From Dolomedes plantarius (taxonomy: Eukaryota; Arthropoda; Arachnida; Araneae; Dolomedidae): a stretch of 64,000 nt of DNA. Position 1 is the first letter of the stretch. Every line of letters begins with the position of its first letter. Below are positions 11,764-22,354 of the stretch, piece after piece. The stretch is from positions 105,834,315-105,898,314 of the forward strand of contig OU015496.1 in NCBI GenBank assembly GCA_907164885.2, read 5' to 3'. The position numbers and the translations under genes are program-made. The notes under the pieces are model-generated. The model saw only the letters and a list, made by a program, of their open reading frames with translations. It searched no databases and was not told the DNA's origin.

Positions 11764-12138
11764 ACAATTCATTAGCAAGAGCACGGTAGCCCAGTTGGCA
11801 AGAGCAGCGTTCAGTGATCTGAACGTCCCTGGTTCGATGCTCGTCTCTGAAAATCTACTGCCGTGTTCACTAATGGTGGCCGGGGCACGTAAATTAGGGC
11901 GTGGCTACAATGTACTCCAAGTTCTCAAATTTACCTCTGGAGGTGCGGGGTCAAGTGTTCCGGTCTCGTCACTTGACTCGGTTCAAAATTACGGGACCGG
12001 TCATTTAGCCAAGTCGCACTCCGACCCTTGTGGTGCTAATTCAAAACAGGAGCCGAACCTTCATCGCCCATTGCCTTCAGGGTTTGATCTGATATTACTG
12101 TCGGTCAAGGAGCATAAGCAACAACAACAATTCATTAG
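11764..12138 (+). mobile_element. tRNA-derived SINE with 12-bp target duplication
   Basis: ACAATTCATTAG flanks the element exactly (11764-11775 and 12127-12138). The body (11776-12126) opens with a tRNA-like head: A box around TAGCCCAGTTGG, B box GGTTCGATGC. It continues with a unique body and ends in an (AAC)n tail. This is the structure of an RNA-polymerase-III-transcribed retroposon moved by a partner LINE. The reading frame across it (11795-12160) is incidental. The perfect duplication suggests a fairly recent insertion. Confidence 0.82.
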
Positions 12139-12479
12139 TAATATTTCATTTAAATTTTAAATACATTTCCTGGTATCCTAGATGTTTAGAATAATATAAG
12201 TCAGTTGGCATCGCAGATCATAAACTCTAATTTTAAACGACGGCAAATTTTCCTGTCTGTGTTTTATTTTAATCACGCGTAACAAATACATAATATTTTT
12301 GTTCTCTGTAATCTACATTTGAAGATACCGCGTTTTTCGGACCATAAGACGCATAGGACGATGAGACGCATCTCAAATTTCAGGGAGGATTTTTAAAGAG
12401 GAATATTTTGTATTTTGTTAGGTATAGAAAGATATTTTCAATTTCTTACTTAATAAAGATAAAAAATGTGTACAACAAA

Positions 12480-12955
12480 CTAGCTGAATACCTGTGCTTC
12501 GCTACGGAGTACATTCAAATTAAATACAACGGTTACTTCGTTGTTATGCACGTGACGCAAAATTAACTTAAAGTATCACAAAAGAAAATAAATCTCGTGA
12601 TCAGCATTTAATATATTAAATTCTAAAAATTAATCTTTAAAAATTCACCAAAAGTCAGAAGAGGGAGGTAAAGATTCAAAAAGATTTCATCTTAAAGGGA
12701 TTTTTGTGATCTTTCTCGTAATATAACTTTAAAAACCCTCATATTATTATTTTAAATGCAAACTTTAAAAAAGTTGCAAAAAGAGCTTAAAATTTAATTT
12801 TGAAAGTCTAAGAAGAATTTTTCAAAAATCTTTCTTAGTGCACCCCTACACTATAAGAAGAATCGTCATGCAAAATTTCAGCCCTCTAGGTCCAGCGGTT
12901 TGGTCTGTGCGTTATATGTCAGTCTGTCAGTCACGGAACTGTTTTATATAAAATA
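12480..12955 (+). repeat. Dispersed repeat R1, copy 1
   Basis: It begins CTAGCTGAATACCTGTGCTT, then GCTACGGAGTACATTCAAAT, and ends GGAACTGTTTTATATA after tandem CAGT units. Two further copies, in inverted orientation to each other, lie at 41736-42368 and 42370-43086. There is no coding sequence. The end resembles RTE-type LINE or SINE tails. It abuts the Helitron terminus at 12956. Confidence 0.6.
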
Positions 12956-13385
12956 TTAGTTGGTACCCGTCAAAACATGACGGCTAAATAGTAAGTAAAT
13001 AAATGTTCTCTGTCTTCCGTATTATAAATACAGGGCGAAACAGCGCGAAATAAACAATTTCCGTCAGGTTTAATTCTATATCTCACAACCATAATGAAAA
13101 ATAAAAATGGCAGCGAGAGAGTTAGAGAGATTCCTCGGAATGAACAAATTAACGTGTTTATGTGAGTATCTAAAGCCAGATTTAAACATGTCACTGAACA
13201 TACGCAGAAAGCAATTTTTAATGGTAAATTATCGCTAATTAATAGGAATTGCGGTTATAAAAACCAAGTTTGACACATCCATAGATTAAAATCTTTCGTT
13301 TAAGACCAAAATGAAGTAAATTGATGCAGTAGTTTTCTCGCCCGGACTGCCCAAAGCATCGGCTTAGCAACTTAAATATATAGAT
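12956..13385 (-). mobile_element. Helitron-like element, 3' part, copy 2
   Basis: On the minus strand it ends in the same hairpin (CCGTCA/TGACGG, 12967-12983) and GTACCAACTAA at 12956, fitting the CTRR rule with T as the next base. It aligns with copy 1 (1390-2000) over most of its length. Further upstream (13386 onward) the two copies no longer match. It carries the OTU-like fragment at 12970-13092. Confidence 0.6.
12970..13092 (-). pseudogene. OTU-type cysteine peptidase fragment inside Helitron copy 2
   Basis: A 40-codon frame starting MVVRYRIKPDGNCLFRAVS matches the first part of an OTU domain, including the catalytic Cys of the DGNC motif. It continues eight codons further into the domain than copy 1 before losing similarity. 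The frame then reads into the Helitron terminal hairpin, where its stop codon lies. The domain is cut short, and the downstream catalytic His and Asn/Asp are absent, so no enzyme can be made. Confidence 0.6.
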
Positions 13386-13840
13386 ATAATAAATAAGATA
13401 TATAAAATATATAATATATATAATATGTATAATAAAAAATTAATTTTATTTTGATGTTACCTTCGGACCATATCACGTACTGCAATTTTAAGTCGTAAAA
13501 AGGTACTCCTTATGATCCGAAAAGTACGTACATCTTTAAATGCAATACGCGCGTTTTTTGAAATCCCTATTAATTTAATTTATTTCTTTCAAATGAACTA
13601 TTTTAATTTTGTAGCGATAGACATCTGTAATTTAATGGCCTGTTAAAAACTAAGTACGGAAAAATTCAAAATTTTTAAAATTACGTTCTCTTCATTTAAG
13701 CTTTTTCATATGCAAAAAAATTTTTTTTTAATTTCAGGTAGTTTTTTTATAACGAAACTACTGCGGGTTATTAATCTAGGATTACTTATCGTTGCTGACC
13801 TCTTTTGTATGTATAAATGTATGTATGTGTTATGTATACA
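13386..13840. other. AT-rich spacer
   Basis: No gene. About 13725-13795 is the inverted counterpart of a segment at 7710-7780. It may be an inner or 5' part of the adjoining Helitron, but this is not shown. Confidence 0.35.
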
Positions 13841-14741
13841 CACTCAAGAGCCAAAACATTATGACCACCCCTACATTTTGCAATGAATTCGCCTGGATGA
13901 CGTGGAAGGCACGTGATCGGGTGGAAGTGGTATTTAACTGCTGCTGGAGAGTCTGAAGAATCATTCTTTCACTTACTTCTGTGTGTGATGGGAAAGGCTG
14001 CGGATCTAAGCGACTTTGATAGAGGGCAGATTGTAATGGCTCGAAGGCTCGGAAACTGCACGACTCGTAAATTGTTCGCGACCTACAGTTGTTAGTACTT
14101 ATGCAAAGTGGATGAATGACGGTGTAACCAGCAATAGACGACATGGTGTTGGACATCCACACGCTATCCTTTGATAGCGATAGGTCGTCGGAGACTATCT
14201 CGCATGGTGAAGCAAAACCGGAGCCAGACAGTGGCTCAGCTGACAGCCCAATACAATGCAGGGCCAAGTAGAATAGTATCGCAGCACACTGTTCAGCGGA
14301 CACTGTTGTATATGGGGCTACGCAGCAAACGTCCCACTCGTGTGCCTTTGCTGACCAAGCGTCATCGCCAACTGCGCCTGCGCTGGGCCCGGGAACATCG
14401 CGACTGGTCCATGGATCAGTGGGAGAGAGTTGCCTGGTCAGATGAATCACGGTTTGTCATTCATCACGCCGATGGCCGTGTCAGGATACGCCGTCTTCCA
14501 GGCGAACTGTTGTTCCCTCAATGTACAGTAGGTCATACACAGGACCGGTGGTGGCGGTATTATGCTTTGGGGGACGTTTTCTTGGGCGTCTCTGGGACCC
14601 GTGGTTGTGGTAGAGCAGACCATGAATGCTACAGGGTATCGGAACATCATTGCGGACCAGTTGCACCCTTAAATGGCCTCTGTTTTTCCAGCTGGAAATG
14701 GAATGTTCCAACAGGACAACGCCCCGTGACACAAGGCTAAA
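13841..14741 (+). mobile_element. Tc1-like transposon, copy B, 3'-truncated
   Basis: It starts with CACTCAAGAGCC, the same terminus as copy A at 1144, and is very similar to copy A up to GGCTAAA at about 14741. There all similarity stops, well before the transposase end and the second inverted repeat. Confidence 0.85.
13988..14741 (+). pseudogene. Broken Tc1-like transposase
   Basis: The start ([20 protein letters not shown]) matches copy A, but about 14 bases are missing after GCTCGGAA near 14053, which shifts the frame. Translation can be picked up again from about 14171 through the helix-turn-helix and the first catalytic Asp (WSDESRF). One extra base in CACAGGACCGG near 14543 shifts it again. 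The part with the catalytic Glu is absent. This copy is dead. Confidence 0.8.
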
Positions 14742-14900
14742 CAAATTTCGACAGTGAAATGTTCGAGCGCATACAGAAAATAAAGGGCACATCATACACA
14801 GTTTACGAGTCAAGCTAATTTAGCAGCAATGTTATCAGTAAGCATGTAGGCAGAAAATGCTTTCGGAAGGGAAGGTACATGTTTTGATTTTGTACCTACG

Positions 14901-15324
14901 TTAAGGCTGCTGTGTACTAACCCTATGCGATTCGCTCACCTCATTGTTAACCTATAGAGTAAATTTATCTGTTATTTGCAGCTACATAGATGCTGAGAGT
15001 CCAATAAAAATGGCATTTGCAGAGAGCCTGAACTTTTCTTCACCTTGCAACAGGATTCATTTTATAAATTTCGTCCACCAAAAGAATTTAGGAACGTTTA
15101 AAACACACTATACCAGATTTTTTTTTTCTCCGAATAATTGAAATTTAAAAATATTTGTATTATAATAAAAATGCCCCAAGGTGTAAAATTTCTTTCTCTA
15201 TTACAGAGTACATTTTTTAAAAAAAAATCTGTAATTCAAAGTCGGCAATCCTTGGACACATTTTCGCCATGGGTTAACAGTGAGTTGAGCGAATCCAATA
15301 GGGTTAAATACACAGCAGCCTTAA
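14901..15324 (+). mobile_element. MITE with TTAA target site, copy 1
   Basis: Inverted ends GGCTGCTGTGTA lie between TTAA (14901-14904) and TTAA (15321-15324). The terminal similarity reaches about 60 bases with mismatches. Complete and partial copies are at 27774-28272 and 26587-26682. TTAA duplication suggests a piggyBac-type mobiliser, but no transposase is present. Confidence 0.65.
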
Positions 15325-15773
15325 ACACCGTTTCTAAAGCATATTTTCGGTAAAATCAAACAACTGCGTTAAAAGGAGCTGTTGCGTTATTTACGTGGAA
15401 TGCTAAACGAGACGAAGCGATGGAAAAGGGAGCCCTCTGCTTGTGTTATATCAGAATCCACGTTATAACCGAGGTTCTTCAAACTTTTTCGATATCAAAA
15501 CCATGCTCCAATTATTAGTCCTACTTTTAATTTCAAATCTAAGGAAAGGTTGCTTTGCGATAGCATTGAGTGACAATTTTTGAAACACAACTGATCGTAA
15601 TTGCCATCAAGATATAGTTACAATGACGTAAATGTTGTGACTGTATTCTGATCTGAAGTTTTCTGCAAACTAAACCGTTCATTAACCAGCAAACTTAACT
15701 CCTGGCAAACGTCTTTTTCGTAAAAACCCTCAGAGCTCTTATCTGGAAAAAAAAAATAAATAAGAGTTTATAC

Positions 15774-16032
15774 CTTTCTTCTTTTGTTCTTCATTTGTAT
15801 GGCTTGTTTTCAAACCAGTACAGGAATGAAAGACTGTAAACACGGATATTTCAGGACTGCGTAATTTTCCCCCTTTTCGCTCTTCGGAAATCCCTCTCAT
15901 AATCGATTTTTCCCTAACAGCGTAAGGCTTCGGGGGATCAATCTGCGCTTCGGAACTTTTCTCTACCGAGCGTAAACAATGCAATATTAGTGGAAATGTA
16001 TCCACTCCTTCAACAGTAGACATTGTCAACAA
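15774..16032 (-). CDS. Candidate coding exon, unrecognised product
   Basis: The minus strand is open from 16032, with Met at 16032 and at 16023 (MSTVEGVDTFPLILHCLRSV). It encodes about 85 residues of mixed, protein-like composition, unlike the low-complexity frames nearby. It runs to a plausible splice donor (AAAG/GTATAA, last exon base 15774); beyond this the frame enters poly-T. I do not recognise the sequence. It could be the first exon of a gene extending to lower coordinates, or part of an unknown repeat. No second exon was found. Confidence 0.3.
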
Positions 16033-16099
16033 ATAATGAAAACAAATACAGGAATAACATTATTCCTGTATTGTGAGAGCATGTTTATTTATTTAAGTA

Positions 16100-16893
16100 C
16101 AGGTAACCCTCCTATAACACGGTAGACAGGTTCCTAGAAAATGCCATGTTGTGTGAAACTGTGTTATATGAGACCCAGAGCCAGTACAAAAAGGGGAGGG
16201 GGGGGGGTTACGTCCCGAAAACTTATTAAAAACAAACTTTTTTTAAAAATTCCATATAAGCAACTTAATTTTTATTAAAAATATAAATGTATGTATAACA
16301 CAAAACGAAAAGAAACAAAAAATATTATTTTCATTTAATGCGACCTTTTTTTAATAAATTTCTTTCTCATCACTGCTCAGTACAATCAAACGAGAACGCT
16401 TTTTCGGTTGAACGATATCACTTTCACTTTCAGAACCTTTTCCATCATTTAGATTTTTTGCACCTTCTATTTTCTTCAAAAAATCTATAATTTTGGTTTG
16501 TTTCCTGGTTCTTACAAAGTCATTGTAGATTTCACGGTATAGAGATAGACAATTTTGTAGCTCCCTTTTGAATTTTCTGCTTCTTTCAGCGGAAGGGTCG
16601 GCATTCAAGAAAAATGATTCAAGATTTTCAGCTAAGCTTAGGCCTTCTTGTAATTTTATAGAATTTTAAATGAATAAATTATAATTTGTTTATACATTTT
16701 CATGTAAAGCCACTATAGTTTATTATTCACTCCCGTCATTATTTTAAGGTAATTTAGTTTTTAAATGTGTTAAACAAAAATCATGTTATTTAGTGCTGTA
16801 GAAGTACAGTGTTGTACAAAGATTTTCGTAATATTTTTATCGTGTTAGAGCGAAACCGTGTTGTAAGATGCCGTGCTGTAGGAGGGCTACCTG
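16100..16893 (-). mobile_element. Tigger/pogo-like deletion derivative, 794 bp
   Basis: The ends CAGGTAACCCTCCTATAACA and its worn inverse (GGAGGGCTACCTG at 16893) are flanked by TA on both sides. The repeated idea of a TATAACACGGT-like subterminal block is typical of Tigger ends. The only coding content is the transposase tail at 16351-16653 on the minus strand. Confidence 0.75.
16351..16653 (-). pseudogene. C-terminal remnant of a Tigger/pogo transposase
   Basis: The frame reads EGLSLAENLESFFLNADPS, then RSRKFKRELQNCLSLYREIY and a KQTKIIDFL motif, ending in a Ser/Glu-rich tail and stop at 16351. The pattern (amphipathic helix, short linker, K-X-T-K-I-X-D-F motif, acidic tail) fits the C-terminus of Tigger-type DDE_1 transposases. 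The catalytic core is deleted. Confidence 0.6.
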
Positions 16894-17505
16894 TATATAT
16901 ATTCACAAAAGACAAATCCTATTGGTCAACTATCTAATAAAAAAGTTTTTAAACAACACTAGTGGGACATTATTTTGTTTTTACATTGCGTCCATAACTG
17001 GCATAAGGTGTCCCTGCAGTATAACAAAGAAATTGCCCATTGAATGGAGATCAGAATAGTAAACATCACCATCACGTAGAACTGAGCAAAGGTCATATTC
17101 GCAATATTAAACAGAAGACAAACGGAAAAATCAGAAAGTCTTATGCGACAAATGTGCCTGAAGGTAATCATGCCCTGTAGACTTCATTTACTTGGAAAAG
17201 AAAATTATTAATGATACGGCACTACAGTTTAAAAATTAGAATATCGTCGAGAAATGCCTTAGATAGTAGTCGATTAGCATGCTCTGGCCGTAGTTCGATT
17301 TATAGTACTGCAATGAATATGAATCAAACGCTTGACGAAAATGTTAAAGTGGCACACCACCCAAAGAAAAAGTTAAATCGGGCGAGGGTTAGTGACCCGT
17401 TATCTCTCTTTTGGCGGGGCAGATTTTGAAAGACGTGAATTTTAACGTCATGGATAGAATTGTAGCACGAATATCGACCAAAAATACTCAGGTTGCGTGT
17501 TCAAA

Positions 17506-17507
<2 letters not shown>

Positions 17508-17590
<83 letters not shown>
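17508..17590. repeat. (TA)n microsatellite
   Basis: Uninterrupted TA repeats directly abut a TA-flanked MITE. Reading frames of alternating Tyr-Ile across it are artefacts. Confidence 0.95.
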
Positions 17591-17593
<3 letters not shown>

Positions 17594-17763
17594 TGGAATC
17601 TCGATCGATCGTTTTCGAATCCATCGTTTTTCCGTATGTGTCGTTCATTTTATCCAGTCCCAACGATCATATTGCTTTGTTATGTTTCCGCATCTATCGT
17701 TTTCCCGCATTTATCGTTCATCCCAATCGGTCCCTTGAAAAACGATAGATCGAGATTCCACTG
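17591..17763. mobile_element. Short pogo-like MITE, 173 bp
   Basis: Inverted ends CAGTGGAATCTCGATCGATC and GATAGATCGAGATTCCACTG sit between TA dinucleotides. Inside there are extra internal copies of an ATCNATCGTTTTCC-like motif. The same ends bound a 1.03-kb element at 43964-44992. Confidence 0.7.
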
Positions 17764-18189
17764 TATACATATATATAATACAAACCCCAAAAACCTTAAC
17801 TAATTTCTAAATTCTTTTAAATTTCCTTGGGCGTAAAATTAATTGCGCAATACGGTTTCTAGAACAAAGGAATTGTAAGTAACCTAAAAACTTTTTTTTT
17901 AATGGCAGGTTATGAACAATTACAGCAGGTACTAGAGAAAACAAAAATACGGGGATGCAAAACAAATACAGGGGGGGGGGAATACAAAACAAATACAGAG
18001 CATAAAGAAACAAGAAATTAAAGCTGTAACAAATAGCTCGTCTATCTATTTGCTATCACCTAAAAACTAAAGTAGGTAATCGACATATCGTCCCTTAAAA
18101 TCCCCAATCTCTCGCGCGAAACTTATATAAGAAAACAGATGACCTGTGTCCCAGATTCCTTCCATTCTTTCTATCTCGCTCACCTGCTT

Positions 18190-18300
18190 GTGTCCTGCCT
18201 TAGCGCAGTGGCATCGCGCTGACCTGCAAAACCCTACGTTGTGGGTTCAGTCTTAGGTGGTATCGCCTATTCCAAATTTCCCTACCTTGATATTTTCATT
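18190..18300 (+). repeat. tRNA-like SINE head (degenerate)
   Basis: CCTTAGCGCAGTGGCATCGC resembles an A box and GGGTTCAGTC a B box, spaced as in a tRNA. Acceptor and anticodon stems do not pair well, and the sequence continues as a SINE would. I therefore call a SINE relic and not a tRNA gene. Confidence 0.4.
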
Positions 18301-18649
18301 TCCCCCCCGCGGAAATCTGCAATCATCTCATTACGAATTGTATGACCCTGAAGAGGGCCTCTTTTTTTTTTTCTTTTGCTGAGGGCCACCTTATCTTAAA
18401 CTTGTTTATTTTTTCATCTTACCTTCTCTAAATTTTTAATTTAACTTTTTAAACTTAAATTCTTATTCTTAATAATTGCTTAATTTTTTATCTTAAATTT
18501 TCTCTTCCCCTTCAACTATTGAAGGTGTTAAACTTAAAATTTTTGTACAATGATTGAAATAGTAACTTTTAACTTTAACCTAGCCTTAATATTTTAACTA
18601 CTGAGCACATTATCTTTGATTACATAACATCTTGCGCACAGGAGTTAAA

Positions 18650-18973
18650 ACCAGCTGGTCAAGGCACTCCGGTCATCATATCCAATTCTGCTCAGTCCCA
18701 GATTCCTGGGTTTAGCCAATAATTGCAAACTAATTGGTCATGTGACAAGAGCTCGTAAAGTCTATAAAAACTGAAGCATGCCTCCAAGAGCGGAATTTTG
18801 GCGTGACTCTGTTGCTTAATAAACACGCTGTAACCTTTCGAGCAGAATGTCAATAAATTTGCATTTTCAGAAGTGAAAAGCGGTGTTATTGTTGACCACT
18901 CGACTACGACTATCCCCTTCTGTGGCATGCCGGTTCCGGTCATCATTCCAACGGTGCCGGGCCATCATGTTAC

Positions 18974-18975
<2 letters not shown>
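18650..18975 (+). repeat. Possible LTR fragment
   Basis: TATAAAAAC near 18762, AATAAA near 18820 and 18850, and a G/C-richer tail up to 18975 have the layout of a promoter and poly(A) region of a retrotransposon LTR. I could not fix TG...CA ends or a target duplication, so this is tentative. Confidence 0.25.

Positions 18976-18977
<2 letters not shown>

Positions 18978-19029
<52 letters not shown>
18978..19029. repeat. (TA)n microsatellite
   Basis: Pure TA repeat tract. Confidence 0.95.
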
Positions 19030-19032
<3 letters not shown>

Positions 19033-19334
19033 GAACGTGGGGAAGGGGGTTGGAGTTACTCAATCTCAGTCGTAAAGAAATTAACAACCATCGTAAAAAA
19101 TAAATAAATAAAATTAAAAAAAAATAATTTATGATTTATTTACATAGAGAATTGAAAATAACGTAGTCCGTCTACGATGCAATCCAAAGCAGGATATTCA
19201 TGCTACCCCACTAGAACATGAGGGGGGAGTGATAATGCTTACGCTAAGGGCGCCCTCTTGCGCCAGACATAAAATGGGTTTGCAAATAGCATTATTAAAA
19301 TTCAAAATTCAGTTCGGCATTCTACCCACCCCCC

Positions 19335-19405
<71 letters not shown>
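19335..19405. repeat. (CA)n(TA)n microsatellite at the left edge of a transposon
   Basis: A CA run followed by a TA run that directly abuts the left end of the element at 19406. Confidence 0.95.
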
Positions 19406-19407
<2 letters not shown>

Positions 19408-20678
19408 GTGGCCATAATTAAACTGACAGTGCTCACAGTGTTCTGTAGCGCGATTTATTTGCGAGAATGACGCCACATTTTGTAGGAATATTAAACAAGA
19501 CGGGGGACGAAGAATTCCGCGAAAAAATAAATTAGTTCCAAAAGTCACCGCTAGGGGAATATTTGGCGCTGTGTACTAGAAAATAGAGTGTTAACAAATG
19601 CAAATTAATACGGAATAAAATTACCTTTTATTATGCACATTTTCTTATTTAGTTCAAGTGCAATATGTCAACACTTTTAAAAAAGCGTAAAATCTACATA
19701 AACACCGATAAAGTCTCGTGATCTGCAATATCACGTACGCTGAGTAGAAGAAGAAGTTCTTTATTCAAATTTCACGTTACATCCATTGGCACAGTGCCAG
19801 CTGCTTGGGTTTTAAAAGGCAATGTGTTACGTTTCGAATCAATCGGATTGAAAGTTTATGTACAATGTCTCCTTCTTTAGTCGAGCGTGCGTTACTGATC
19901 CAATTCTTTTACCTCAACCAGAGCAACGCGTCAGCCGCTCTTCGTGCTTTTAGAACGCACAAAAAAATGCGGAAAGGTAACGGTCCTGTGTCAGTTAATG
20001 GGCTAAAAGCAATGGTTGCGACGTTTGAGAAAACAGGTTCTCTGAAGGTTCAGTCAGGCAGAGGACGAAAACCTGTACCACAGGATACAATCGAAGCAGT
20101 TGCCACGGCGATTGTTGACAGAGGACCAGACAATATTGCTGCCACCTCTAGCGCTCGTGGATTAGCTCGGAATATGGATATGCCTTACAGTACGGTATGG
20201 AAAATCTTACGAAAGATTATCAACTTCTATCCGTACAAGATCAGCCGTGTACAGGAGTTACTGTACCCCGACCATGATAAGCGATTGACTTTTGCTCTCA
20301 CCTTTCTTGCCAGAATGGAGGTGGATGATGCTTTGCCGTGGAAAATCTTATGGGGAGACGAGGCCCACTTTTACCTGCATGGAACTGTGAATACCCAGAA
20401 CTGCCGAATTTGGGATGACAAATCACCACATGCAGTCACAGAAATTCCCTTACATTCACCAAAGGTAACTGTTTGGTGAGGGTTCACAGCGGAATTTATC
20501 GTAGGTCCATCGTAGCGCCAAATATTCCCCTAGCGGTGACTTTTGGAACTAATTTATTTTTTCTCGGAATCCTTCGTCCCCCGTCTTGTTTAATCTTCCT
20601 ACAAAATGTGGCGTCATTCTCGCAAATAGATCGCGCTACAGAACACTGTGAGCACTGTCAGTTTAATTATGGCCACCC
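19406..20678 (+). mobile_element. Mariner-like element with ~165-bp terminal inverted repeats
   Basis: The left repeat (19406-19571, starting GGGTGGCCATAATTAAACTG) and the right repeat (20514-20678, complementary) differ at only a handful of positions over about 165 bases. Such long, nearly identical ends suggest recent activity. (TA)n tracts border both sides. Between the repeats lies only the first part of a transposase gene, which runs directly into the right repeat, so this is an internal-deletion derivative. Confidence 0.85.
19865..20479 (+). pseudogene. Truncated mariner-superfamily transposase (DUF4817-type N-terminus)
   Basis: The frame starts MSPSLVERALLIQFFYLNQS, the helix-turn-helix region typical of the arthropod DUF4817 transposase group (family name from memory). 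A linker rich in basic residues follows (GRGRKPVPQ), then a second helix-turn-helix (ARNMDMPYSTVWKILRK). Next come the conserved YPYKISRVQELL block and the first catalytic Asp in LWGDEAHFYLHG. The frame is open for 204 codons and then hits TGA where the family has a Cys codon (VTVW-stop-GFTAEF). The second Asp and the Glu are deleted. It cannot catalyse transposition, but could in principle still bind the element ends. Confidence 0.75.

Positions 20679-20718
<40 letters not shown>
20679..20718. repeat. (TA)n microsatellite between two transposons
   Basis: About 38 bases of TA lie between the right end of the 19406 element and the left end of the 20719 Tc1 element. Confidence 0.95.
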
Positions 20719-20721
<3 letters not shown>

Positions 20722-22308
20722 TGTGTAACAAAATTATAAGACCACCCAAAATATCACTCATTTTAATATTGCACTGCATAAAATGAATAATTTTAAAATT
20801 TGAAGCAAATGAAAAAAGTTACATTTTCTCAAATAAATCGCTTAGAGGAAAAAAATTGAATTAATTTCACACAGCAAGAGATTTTTTGAAATCTCGGTGT
20901 AACATAAATATAAGACCACTTATTTTTTTATTTAAAATCGTTTGCGTTTTTAAAACTATTTTATTTTTTTCTTTCAAAATCATACATAAAATGTAACTTT
21001 ACATCACAAAAAAGTCCAGACGATAATATTGTAAAAGAAATAGAATTTAATTTGTTTGTTTTTATGAGGAAATTCACAATGCCGGGTGGAAGAGAATTAT
21101 CTGAACTAGAAGTTCGAAAATTTTGGTTTTTTAAGGGCTCTGGAAAATCGGAACGTGAAATAAGTAAGATACTTAAACATTCTAAAACTGCTATTCATAA
21201 CGTTTTAAGTAAAATAGATTTTTATGGAAAATATAAAAGGTCTGGCAGAAAGAGTAAATTATCAGCTTGCGATAATAGACGAATTTTCAAGTTTGCAACA
21301 AAACAGAATTTGTCTACTCGTAAAATAACACAGCAGACAAGTAAAACTATTTCACATATGACAGTCTGGCGCACTTTAAGATCAAATTAAAATGTTGCTC
21401 TTCTGAAATTAAAAGAAAACCAAGACTGTTAAAGCATCATAAAGAAGGAAGGCTAAAGTGGACCAAAGGAAGTCATGACCTGGGATGCTGCTTGGAAAAA
21501 TATTATTTTTTCCGACGAAAAAAAATTTAATTTGGATGGCCCGGACGGTAATATTTCCTACTGGCATGATTTACGAACGGAACCTCGGGTTTTCTTCAGT
21601 AGACAGATGGGTGGTGGCTCTGTGATGGTGTGGGGAGCTTTTGCATATGATGGGAAATGTGATCTGCAGCGAGTTCTTAGAAAAATGGACTCCATTTGTT
21701 ATCAACAACTGCTTTGCCAACACCTTATACCTTTTGGCCCATTTTTAGGAGGATCAAACTAGAAATTTCAGCAAGACAATGCGTCATGCCATGGGTCTAA
21801 ATCAACTAAAAACTGGTTTCAAAAAGAAAAAAACGAGGTCTTAAACTGGCCAAGCCTTAGTCCAGACCTGAATCCCACCGAAAACTTGTGGGGTCATTTG
21901 GCTCGTCAAGTGTATGCAAATAACCGTCAGTATGATTCTGTGTATGAATTAGAACTAGCTATCATGGATGAATGGGACAAAATTCCCAAATATTTGCTCG
22001 AAAACCTAATTAATTCAATGAAAAATCGAGTATTTGAAGTTATTCAGAAAAATGGTGGATCAACATCATATTAGTTTTATTAAAAAAAATTGTTTTAACT
22101 AGTGGTCTTATAATTTTGTTACAGATATTTGATTGGAAAAATTTTAAATTGTTGATAAAATAATTTGTATATTTAAATATCTCTTAAAATAATATACATA
22201 TATTTTATATTTTATTTATTAACATCAACCTAATTTAATTTTTAAAAAATTATACTATTTATAGTAAAAATCACAAAATCCACAGTGGTCTTATAATTTT
22301 GTTACACA

Positions 22309-22311
<3 letters not shown>
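20719..22311 (+). mobile_element. Complete but inactive Tc1-like transposon, 1593 bp
   Basis: Perfect inverted ends CAGTGTGTAACAAAATTATA (AAGACCAC continues) face each other at 20719 and 22311, each next to TA. The whole transposase gene can be followed between them, with frame breaks. (TA)n tracts lie on both sides. Confidence 0.88.
21079..22074 (+). pseudogene. Tc1-like transposase with stops and frameshifts
   Basis: It starts MPGGRELSELEVRKFWFFKG with two helix-turn-helix regions. It then reads IIFSDEKKFNLDGPDGN (first Asp), FQQDNASCHGSKST (second Asp) and SPDLNPTENLWGHLARQ (Glu), and ends in NGGSTSY. There are 34 residues between the second Asp and the Glu, as in classical DD34E Tc1. Damage: a stop at 21388, a frameshift and its compensation between 21391 and 21475, and a stop at 21760. 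Catalytic residues are all still encoded, so decay is moderate. Confidence 0.85.

Positions 22312-22350
<39 letters not shown>
22312..22350. repeat. (TA)n microsatellite
   Basis: TA tract directly after the right end of the 20719 transposon. Confidence 0.95.

Positions 22351-22354
<4 letters not shown>

Noticed and set aside
13830..14813. Minus-strand frames up to 206 codons opposite the Tc1 copy B
   Set aside because: Antisense shadows of the transposase gene, which is on the plus strand by its motifs and terminus.
18190..18260. Functional tRNA gene
   Set aside because: A and B boxes are present but stems do not pair and the sequence continues as a SINE; no other tRNA or rRNA gene was seen in the window.
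17411..19548. Reading frames of alternating Tyr-Ile on both strands
   Set aside because: They are translations of (TA)n and (CA)n microsatellites.
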